Assembly: GCA_004525155.1 (NCBI GenBank)
Contig: SPDA01000178.1
Location: forward strand, 1 to 5,496
DNA from: Spirochaetales bacterium
Lineage (GTDB): Bacteria; Spirochaetota; Spirochaetia; SPDA01
DNA length: 5,496 nucleotides
Direction: 5' to 3'
The stretch's first letter is position 1. Each line of letters opens with the position of its first letter. The translations under genes and the position numbers were made by a program. Under the pieces are notes generated by a model that was not told where the DNA came from, did not search any database, and was given only the letters and a program-made list of their open reading frames with translations. Positions 1-4,741 of the stretch are shown in pieces.

Positions 1-1
1 C

Positions 2-205
2 CTCCATCTCTGGCGCGCCAGGGCCCTCGATCTGCTGGGCAGGCGGAAGGACGCCGTCCTGGGGTACCGGGAAATAAGCCGGAAAACGGGTCAGAACCCA
101 CATTTGCGGAAAGCCGCGCAGTTTCAGCTCAAAAGGCCCTTCAGCGCGGACCGGCTGCCGGGTACCTTCGATTACACCCAGCTCGGGCCCTACATGTTTT
201 TTTAA
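2..205 (+). CDS. C-terminal tail of a TPR-like protein (5' end outside window)
   Basis: An open frame enters from the left edge and ends at TAA 203-205, giving 67 residues with no start codon in view. The segment beginning LHLWRARALDLLGRRKDAVL and the following GYREISRKTG resemble one tetratricopeptide-repeat hairpin (small residues at the turn positions, then an A-x(3)-Y-R pattern). A basic helix and a QLKRPF segment follow, and the protein ends in an aromatic GPYMFF tail. TPR hairpins normally mediate protein-protein contacts; the catalytic or other function must lie in the part outside the window. The gene is on the same strand as the methyltransferase gene and ends 42 bp before it, so the two could be partly co-transcribed, although a separate promoter overlaps that gap. 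The reading frame is supported by its codon choice and protein-like composition. The TPR call rests on a single repeat and is tentative. Confidence 0.7.
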   Translation, partial: LHLWRARALDLLGRRKDAVLGYREISRKTGQNPHLRKAAQFQLKRPFSADRLPGTFDYTQLGPYMFF

Positions 206-211
206 CCGCCC

Positions 212-240
212 TTGACCTGTTCTGACCGTGGAAATACAAT
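212..240 (+). promoter_or_regulatory. Putative sigma70-type promoter of the methyltransferase gene
   Basis: TTGACC (212-217) and TACAAT (235-240) each match the sigma70 consensus hexamers at five of six positions and are separated by exactly 17 bp. Transcription would be expected to begin about 6-8 bp after the -10 box, near 246-248, which coincides with the ATG at 248. The message would then have no 5' leader, in keeping with the lack of a convincing Shine-Dalgarno sequence before that ATG. This is prediction from sequence only. The gap could instead be crossed by a transcript from the upstream TPR-like gene. Confidence 0.5.
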
Positions 241-247
241 AAAAGCC

Positions 248-1030
248 ATGAGAAAAGGTATCAGAATCTGCGGCCTTTTCCTTTCTCTGGTTTCCGCTCT
301 GGCGGGCGCGGGTTATCTGGCAGCTTCGGGTAAACCTGAATCGCCATCTGCTCCCGTGGACGGCACTGACGCCGGAGACCTGGCCTCAGGGCGGCAGGGT
401 GAACGGACCCGGATGGTAAATCTGCAGATAGCTGCAAGAAAAATCCGGGACCCTCTCGTGCTGGATGCCATGAAAAAGGTGCCGAGGCATCTTTTCGTGC
501 CGGCGGAACTGCAGAGTGAAGCGTACAACGATTATCCCCTTCCTATCGGTTACGGACAGACCATTTCCCAGCCTTACATCGTGGCCTACATGACGGAACT
601 GCTCGAGCCCGGGCCGGAGCACAGGGTGCTCGAAATCGGGACAGGCAGCGGCTACCAGGCAGCGGTCCTGGCTGCCATCGTCAGGGAGGTTTTCACGCTG
701 GAAATTATCCCGGAACTGGCGGAATCGGCATCGGCAAGATTCAAGGAACTGGGTATGACCATGATCAGGACAAAATCGGCGGACGGTTATTACGGCTGGC
801 CGGAAGAGGCCCCCTTCGACGGTATTATCGTCACGGCGGCGGCGGAGCATGTTCCTCCGGCCCTCATCAGTCAGCTGAAACCCGGCGGAAAACTGGTCAT
901 ACCCGTGGGGGGCGTATACTCCGTTCAGACCATAATCCTCCTCATCAAACACGCGGACGGCAGTGTGGAACGCCGTCCGCTGCTGCCCGTACGCTTCGTG
1001 CCCATGACCGGAACAGTCCAGTCCCGGTGA
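248..1030 (+). CDS. pcm: Protein-L-isoaspartate O-methyltransferase with N-terminal signal peptide
   Basis: The enzyme uses S-adenosylmethionine to methylate L-isoaspartyl residues in aged proteins, which starts their repair to aspartate. From ATG 248 the product is 260 residues. The core covers about residues 56-255 and matches the family in length (E. coli Pcm is about 208) and motifs: GQTISQPYIVA at 103-113, the SAM-binding loop LEIGTGSGYQ at 128-137, acidic E152 after the second strand, DGIIVTAAAE at 191-200, LKPGGKLVIPVG at 210-221, and RFVPMTG at 249-255. Residues 1-26 look like a signal peptide or uncleaved anchor (MRKGIR, then a hydrophobic stretch ending YLAAS), followed by a Pro/Gly/Asp-rich linker to about 50, so a periplasmic or envelope location is inferred. 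An in-frame TTG at 212 would add 12 polar residues before the signal peptide and was rejected. ATG 413 (M56) is where cytoplasmic homologues usually begin and is the alternative start. Confidence 0.93.
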   Translation: MRKGIRICGLFLSLVSALAGAGYLAASGKPESPSAPVDGTDAGDLASGRQGERTRMVNLQIAARKIRDPLVLDAMKKVPRHLFVPAELQSEAYNDYPLPIGYGQTISQPYIVAYMTELLEPGPEHRVLEIGTGSGYQAAVLAAIVREVFTLEIIPELAESASARFKELGMTMIRTKSADGYYGWPEEAPFDGIIVTAAAEHVPPALISQLKPGGKLVIPVGGVYSVQTIILLIKHADGSVERRPLLPVRFVPMTGTVQSR

Positions 1031-1051
1031 GAGTAAAACCGTTCTGCCAAG

Positions 1052-1080
1052 TTGTCAGGTGCCAAATATTGTTACATATT
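1052..1080 (+). promoter_or_regulatory. Putative promoter of the HD-GYP gene
   Basis: The 120-bp gap between the methyltransferase stop and the HD-GYP start is AT-rich. It contains TTGTCA (1052-1057, five of six consensus positions) and CATATT (1075-1080, four of six) separated by 17 bp. Transcription would start near 1087 and leave a leader of about 64 nt. No clear terminator for the preceding gene was seen in this gap. The -10 match is modest, so confidence is limited. Confidence 0.35.
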
Positions 1081-1150
1081 GCAGTAATCTATTATTTTTG
1101 CATTTTACTTATACATCCTGAAATAGTTCCGATAACTTAAATGGACGATT

Positions 1151-2701
1151 ATGGATATGCTCAACAGTGTGTTTGATCTATTTCTTAAAATTGATCGCGA
1201 AAAAAGCGCCACTAATAAACTTAGGGATTTATCCTGCTATCTCGAACAGATTAAGGATGTAAAAGCCCTGAAAATCATCAGGTTTGAATCGGAACCTCTC
1301 GATGCAAGGCTCGGCACTCTGTATTCCATCCCGAAAAAGGATCTTTCCCAGTATCCCAAAACGGCCACCTTTTTTAACGGAAAATCCCCTTTTCCGCCGG
1401 GCCTGTTTCCCGAAGAGCTGAAGCAGTATTACACGCTTTACTACCCCTTTACCGGCGTCAGCGGCGAACCAGGCGGGGCCTTTCTCATTAAAAGCGCGAG
1501 TCCGAAACATCTGCTTAAGACCATGGAACCTCTGCTCGGCGTACTCGCGTCGAAAACCAGGGACATGCTCGAGATTTTCGGTCTTAAAAGCAAGGTAGTC
1601 GGCGCGGGAGCGGATAAGGACGGGGCCTTTTATAACATCGACAAGCAGAGTGAACTCTTTTCCCCCGCCTTTTTCGCGAAATTCATGGATCTTCTTAATA
1701 TCCCTCTCTACGTTACCGATGCCGGCGGGCAGTTCGTAACAGTCAACACGACCTTTCTTAAACACTTTTCCTACAGCGCTGTTTCCGATCTGAGCTCCAT
1801 AAATGAATTCTTCATTGACAGGGATTGCTGGACCGAAAGTCTCAAGAAAATAGCGTCCGACGCCCTGAATACGGGGCTTACGGTACGGGTGCGGACAGGC
1901 GGGGGCGATATTCTCACGGTCCAGGATTTTTCCACCCTCCTGGGCAAACTGACCATCGGAATCCTTTTCGATATAAGCGACTACCTCAAAGTGAACGAGG
2001 AACTTTACGACAGCCTGGATGAGCAGAAGCATCTTATGGACAAGCTGCTCAGCACAACCGGTATTCTGCAGAAAACACAGGTCACCGCCATGAAGACCCT
2101 TGCAGCCCTGGCCGAGTACAGGGACCGGGAAACCGGCAATCACCTGCACAGGATTTGTGAATACAATCGAATCCTCAGCCAGAAGATTTATGAAAATCAG
2201 CCCTTCGAGTTCAGCATAAGCGAGGATTATACGGAGGATATATTTATCTCCGGCATGCTGCACGACATCGGTAAGGTTGCCGTGCCGGATACAATCCTGC
2301 TTAAGAGCGGCTCCCTGGACAACTCTGAGTGGGATATCATGAAAAAGCATACCCAATGGGGATGGAACATCCTTAACCAGGCGGACAAGGAACTGGGCGA
2401 ACAGTCTTTTCTGACTCTGTCTTCCAGAATTGCGCTGCACCATCATGAACGCCACGACGGCACAGGGTATCCCGACGGCCTTAAGGGCGAGGATATTCCT
2501 CTGAGCGCCAGGGTTTGCGCAATCTCGGATGTTTATGATGCCCTCACTTCAAAACGGCCCTACAAGGAACCCTGGTCCCACAATCAGGCCGTGGAAGAAA
2601 TTGTCAAGGAAAAAGGCAAGCATTTTGATCCAGTTTTAACGGATATCTTTCTTGACATGGAAAACCAGTTTTACAGGATTCGGCGGGAATTCCCGGATTG
2701 A
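1151..2701 (+). CDS. Soluble PAS/HD-GYP domain protein, probable cyclic-di-GMP phosphodiesterase
   Basis: This 516-residue protein has no signal peptide or membrane segment and should be cytoplasmic. Residues about 25-145 form an alpha/beta region that may be GAF-like (weak). Residues about 172-280 resemble a PAS sensor (NIPLYVTDAGGQFVTVN, then a C-terminal sheet ending ILFDISDY). A likely coiled coil at 278-310 leads into an HD-GYP domain at about 312-510. Its signatures are present: RDRETGNHLHR 324-334, HDIGK 371-375, H400, HHHERHDGTGYP 430-441 and DVYDA 460-464. HD-GYP enzymes hydrolyse cyclic-di-GMP at a bi- or trinuclear metal centre; E327 and H331 sit where trinuclear members carry extra ligands, by my reading. 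The input is presumably sensed by the PAS and upstream region rather than by phosphorylation, since there is no receiver domain. ATG 1151 is preceded only by a weak GGA at 1144-1146; ATG 1157 is an in-frame alternative. The gene converges on the DeoR gene. Confidence 0.93.
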   Translation: MDMLNSVFDLFLKIDREKSATNKLRDLSCYLEQIKDVKALKIIRFESEPLDARLGTLYSIPKKDLSQYPKTATFFNGKSPFPPGLFPEELKQYYTLYYPFTGVSGEPGGAFLIKSASPKHLLKTMEPLLGVLASKTRDMLEIFGLKSKVVGAGADKDGAFYNIDKQSELFSPAFFAKFMDLLNIPLYVTDAGGQFVTVNTTFLKHFSYSAVSDLSSINEFFIDRDCWTESLKKIASDALNTGLTVRVRTGGGDILTVQDFSTLLGKLTIGILFDISDYLKVNEELYDSLDEQKHLMDKLLSTTGILQKTQVTAMKTLAALAEYRDRETGNHLHRICEYNRILSQKIYENQPFEFSISEDYTEDIFISGMLHDIGKVAVPDTILLKSGSLDNSEWDIMKKHTQWGWNILNQADKELGEQSFLTLSSRIALHHHERHDGTGYPDGLKGEDIPLSARVCAISDVYDALTSKRPYKEPWSHNQAVEEIVKEKGKHFDPVLTDIFLDMENQFYRIRREFPD

Positions 2702-2722
2702 TCCGCCGGCAGGCCTCCTTTC

Positions 2723-2746
2723 CCGTCTGCTTATGTAAAAAGACGG
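2723..2746. terminator. Possible hairpin between two convergent genes
   Basis: CCGTCT (2723-2728) and AGACGG (2741-2746) form a six-base-pair inverted repeat with a 12-nt loop. It lies at the junction of the HD-GYP stop (2701) and the DeoR stop (2731) and overlaps the last codons of the DeoR gene. Such a position suits a terminator shared by convergent genes, but no clean T-run follows the stem in either direction, so the call is weak. Confidence 0.3.
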
Positions 2747-3498
2747 ACGCCTTTCTCCCTCATGTACTTCTGCACCGCTGAATCAAGCTCCTTGTCCGTA
2801 ATTATCATCTTGAGATCCTCGATGGCGAGCCAGTTGATTGTACCGGTTTTGTTGAATTTGGTTGAATCGAGCAGGGCGATGGATTCATCGGCATTGGCCA
2901 AAAAAAGCTGTTTAATCTTGATTTCTTCCGGCTGGTAACTATCCAGTATCCCCTTTTCCGTGGATACGGCCTGGGCGGAAAAAAAGAATTTGTTGCCGTG
3001 GATCCGGGACAGGTAGGATTCGATATCCTGGCTGTGAAAACAGCCTATATCCCGGTCCAGCATGCCTCCGGTCTGAATGATGCGGTAATTTGCATGCATG
3101 ATGAATTCCTGAGGAATGAAAAGGGAGTTCGTTATTATCGTCAGGCTCTGTATGCTTGATTTTTTCAATTCGTCGCAGAGGTAAAATGTAGTAGTGGAGG
3201 AATCAAGGAATATGGTATCTCCAGACTGGATAAAGGACACCGCGGACCTCGCTATATGCCGTTTTTTATCTTTCTCCATTTTAAGCCTGCTGAAAAAGCT
3301 GTGACGGAACTTGTCTTCGCGGATAAGCTGGATGGCGCCGTAACTTCTTGAAATTTTCTTTTCTCTTTCCAGAATCTCTAAATCTTTATATAACGTTGGA
3401 ATAGAGACATTGAAAACTCCGAAGAGTTCACGGATGCCGGAGACAGTCTGTTCTTCGAGGAGTTTTAAAATTTTACTACGCCTATCTTTAGGTAACAT
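2731..3498 (-). CDS. DeoR-family transcriptional regulator
   Basis: This 255-residue protein has the typical DeoR length and layout. The N-terminal winged helix-turn-helix spans about residues 3-58 and begins MLPKDRRSKILKLLEE, close to the usual family start. The recognition-helix region VSIPTLYKDLEILE (31-44) departs from the common T-I-R-R-D-L pattern at the R-R pair. The C-terminal ligand-binding domain (about 76-235) resembles ribose-5-phosphate-isomerase-like folds and keeps the hallmarks DSSTTT 99-104, TIITNS 120-125, GG 144-145, FFFSAQAVSTEKGILD 171-186, IKQLFLANADESIALLDSTKF 194-214 and IITD 232-235. Family members are mostly repressors released by phosphorylated sugars or related intermediates; no sugar-metabolism gene lies nearby here. 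It is transcribed divergently from the exported-protein gene across a 134-bp AT-rich gap, so control of that gene and itself is likely (inference). Its own promoter is unclear; TATGAT on the minus strand at 3528-3523 is a possible -10, and the ribosome binding site is weak. Confidence 0.92.
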   Translation of the reverse strand: MLPKDRRSKILKLLEEQTVSGIRELFGVFNVSIPTLYKDLEILEREKKISRSYGAIQLIREDKFRHSFFSRLKMEKDKKRHIARSAVSFIQSGDTIFLDSSTTTFYLCDELKKSSIQSLTIITNSLFIPQEFIMHANYRIIQTGGMLDRDIGCFHSQDIESYLSRIHGNKFFFSAQAVSTEKGILDSYQPEEIKIKQLFLANADESIALLDSTKFNKTGTINWLAIEDLKMIITDKELDSAVQKYMREKGVRLFT

Positions 3499-3520
3499 GA
3501 ATTATAATTTCTTTATAAAA

Positions 3521-3603
3521 GTATCATAAAAAAATATAATTAGCAATAAAAATAAATTTTTAATTGAGACTTTTCCTTTCCGGTATTATGATGTATCAAA
3601 ATA
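3521..3603. promoter_or_regulatory. Candidate operator repeats between the regulator and exported-protein genes
   Basis: GTATCATAAAA (3521-3531) and GTATCAAAATA (3593-3603) are near direct repeats 72 bp apart. The second overlaps an inverted pair, TGAT-GT-ATCA (3589-3598), which covers the -10 box and probable start of the exported-protein promoter, while the first overlaps a TATGAT on the minus strand that could be the regulator's -10. Two perfect AT palindromes, AATTATAATT (3500-3509) and TTTATAAA (3512-3519), lie by the regulator start. The arrangement would suit a local DeoR regulator binding both promoters. However, such short words are common in AT-rich DNA and may partly be just -10 boxes. 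Confidence 0.3.
3564..3592 (+). promoter_or_regulatory. Promoter of the exported-protein gene
   Basis: TTGAGA (3564-3569) and TATGAT (3587-3592) each match the sigma70 hexamers at five of six positions with a 17-bp spacer. They lie in strongly AT-rich DNA immediately upstream of the gene. Transcription should begin near 3599, giving a short leader of about 34 nt that contains the Shine-Dalgarno sequence. This is the best promoter in the window together with the one at 212-240. Confidence 0.6.
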
Positions 3604-3620
3604 ATCATTCTAACATGAAT

Positions 3621-3625
3621 GGAGG
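3621..3625 (+). promoter_or_regulatory. Strong Shine-Dalgarno sequence of the exported-protein gene
   Basis: GGAGG ends 7 nt before ATG 3633 and fixes that start. A small inverted repeat, CATTC (3606-3610) with GAATG (3617-3621), overlaps its first base and could modestly affect access, though a five-pair stem is marginal. Confidence 0.7.
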
Positions 3626-3632
3626 ATAAACC

Positions 3633-4379
3633 ATGAAACTTCTAAAAGTCATCCTGAGTCTTACCGTACTTCTCCTTTTCTTATCCGGGGCCCTTTTTGC
3701 ACAGACCATGCAATACGGCGGAACCGAATGGACAGTGAGTTATGGCAACTGGTCCATGGCTGCCGGAAGCCTTATACAGAAAGACACGAAAACCGGTTTG
3801 GCCAGGATTGATATCAGACTCCCGCAGAGCGGCATAATGCAGTATGATTTTACTGTACGATATAATGCCGGCGGTTATTCGGATATGGCAGCCCTCGCTG
3901 CAGGCAAACTGCATGCCGGTTTCGGAGCCCATATCGGTGTCGACAAGGCATTTCTCGGAAAACCGAGCTGGGGTAACGGCAGGTCTTATCTGCTCTGGCT
4001 CAACCTCGATACAGCTGTGCCCATGAATTCCAAGCACTACGGCATCCGGGCTCAGGTGTACAAGAGTACTGATAATGTAAATATGGATCTCATGGATGCT
4101 TATAATATCGATATAGTGAAAGCTCTTGGAGCGACCCTTCCCTGGGCCATCAATGAACTTTCAAAAAACCTGAATGTTGATATTCCCATAAAAATTGTCA
4201 TCAATGCAAACACCGGCGAGATTAAGGTCTATGACCCGACCATCGATCCTAATAGGTACGGTTATGCCTATGCTTACGTGTTCAAACTCGATCCGGCTAT
4301 GCTCAAGGGCAATTACGTATCGATACGAACCAACAGCCTTTCCGCTGTGTTCGGCAACGGCGCAGTAAGCATTAAATAG
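3633..4379 (+). CDS. Exported protein of unknown function, predicted beta-rich
   Basis: The product is 248 residues. Residues 1-23 form a classical signal peptide (MKLLKV, a Leu-rich core, then SGALFA) with likely cleavage before Q24. There is no lipobox cysteine and indeed no cysteine anywhere, so it is probably a soluble periplasmic or secreted protein. The mature chain alternates short hydrophobic strands with Gly/Asn/Tyr turns, for example GIMQYDFTVRYNAGGYSD (67-84), GFGAHIGVD (96-104), a WGNGRSYLLWLNLD block (113-126), YGIRAQVYKS (136-145), IPIKIVINANTGEIKVYD (184-201) and YVFKLDPAML (215-224). This pattern recalls concanavalin/LamG-like beta-sandwiches with an edge-to-face carbohydrate or ligand surface, but that is only a structural guess and no catalytic motif was seen. 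The gene has a strong promoter and Shine-Dalgarno sequence and is divergent from the DeoR regulator, which suggests regulated, possibly high expression. I do not recognise the family. Confidence 0.9.
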   Translation: MKLLKVILSLTVLLLFLSGALFAQTMQYGGTEWTVSYGNWSMAAGSLIQKDTKTGLARIDIRLPQSGIMQYDFTVRYNAGGYSDMAALAAGKLHAGFGAHIGVDKAFLGKPSWGNGRSYLLWLNLDTAVPMNSKHYGIRAQVYKSTDNVNMDLMDAYNIDIVKALGATLPWAINELSKNLNVDIPIKIVINANTGEIKVYDPTIDPNRYGYAYAYVFKLDPAMLKGNYVSIRTNSLSAVFGNGAVSIK

Positions 4380-4398
4380 TCAGGTACGTTTTTATGTG

Positions 4399-4438
4399 AT
4401 GCCCGGGAGGGAGTAAAAAGCTTCCGGGCATTATTTTG
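4399..4438 (+). terminator. Rho-independent terminator after the exported-protein gene
   Basis: ATGCCCGG (4399-4406) pairs perfectly with CCGGGCAT (4424-4431). Three inner pairs, including one G-U, can extend this to about 11 pairs, leaving a loop of about 11 nt. The T-rich tract TTATTTT follows on the plus strand, so the hairpin ends the rightward transcript that starts near 3599. Its right arm ends inside the stop codon of the convergent PC4-type gene. The minus-strand side has no T-run, so it is less likely to serve that gene. Confidence 0.65.
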
Positions 4439-4694
4439 TCTCCCGGCTGAACCACTCATCGATTCTGTCCTTATTTGACTGCAGGATGGTTATTAATTCC
4501 CCTATTTGTGATTCTGAAAGTGTAATACCCTTGGTTGTGGGTTTCCATTCCTCTTCTTTCTGATAGAATTTCCTGATGTCAAGGTACCTCGTATTCTTGA
4601 ACTTGGACAGGTTTATAAAAACAGGCTCGCGCACTGTCGGGTTACCGCTTTCATCCAGGCCCATACTGCCGATTTGTTCAGATTCATCCGCCAT
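4431..4694 (-). CDS. PC4/p15-family single-stranded DNA-binding protein
   Basis: This 87-residue protein matches the PC4 (transcriptional coactivator p15) fold. After an acidic, flexible N-terminus (1-24), the core runs FINLSKFKNTRYLDIRKFY (26-44), a charged turn with KEEEWKP (46-52), TKGITLS (54-60) and a closing helix ESQIGELITILQSN (61-74). The K-x-x-R-Y-L-D-I-R and K-P-T-x-K-G-I-x-L patterns are family hallmarks. PC4-type domains dimerise and bind single-stranded or melted DNA or RNA through a beta-ridge; bacterial members are mostly uncharacterised, so a role in transcription, replication or repair is inference. The start is well set by AAGGAG (4706-4701 on the minus strand), 6 nt before ATG 4694. 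It lies 47 bp downstream of the GT-B-like gene on the same strand with no terminator seen between them, so the two are probably one operon. Its stop overlaps the arm of the opposing gene's terminator. Confidence 0.85.
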   Translation of the reverse strand: MADESEQIGSMGLDESGNPTVREPVFINLSKFKNTRYLDIRKFYQKEEEWKPTTKGITLSESQIGELITILQSNKDRIDEWFSRETK

Positions 4695-4700
4695 GTGTAT

Positions 4701-4706
4701 CTCCTT
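4701..4706 (-). promoter_or_regulatory. Strong Shine-Dalgarno sequence of the PC4-type gene
   Basis: On the minus strand AAGGAG lies 6 nt before ATG 4694, ideal spacing. It supports independent translation initiation of this small gene even though it is probably transcribed with the upstream GT-B-like gene. Confidence 0.7.
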
Positions 4707-4741
4707 CTGCCCTGATTTGATATACGGGCAAATTTAAAAAC

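Noticed and set aside
212..247. TTG at 212 as the start of the methyltransferase
   Set aside because: It would add a polar stretch before an otherwise typical signal peptide, overlaps a likely -35 box and lacks a ribosome binding site; ATG 248 is preferred.
386..952. A 188-codon open frame on the minus strand opposite the methyltransferase gene
   Set aside because: It overlaps the conserved methyltransferase core, is rich in Arg, His and Cys with no domain-like pattern, and is a shadow of the real reading frame.
1031..1060. Possible terminator after the methyltransferase gene
   Set aside because: Only a four-base-pair stem (CGGT with ACCG) and the self-complementary GGTGCC-like word could be found, without a T-run; too weak to list.
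1141..1176. An 11-residue open frame (ATG 1141 to TGA 1176) overlapping the HD-GYP start in another frame
   Set aside because: It could be an upstream coupling peptide, but it has no ribosome binding site and such short frames are common by chance.
1229..2455. A 408-codon open frame on the minus strand opposite the HD-GYP gene
   Set aside because: It is fully inside a gene with clear domain signatures on the plus strand, has no recognisable motif and no ribosome binding site or promoter of note. It is a mirror effect of the codon bias of the real gene.
3681..4037. A minus-strand open frame opposite the exported-protein gene
   Set aside because: It has no promoter or ribosome binding site and lies wholly within a gene with a strong start region and signal peptide.
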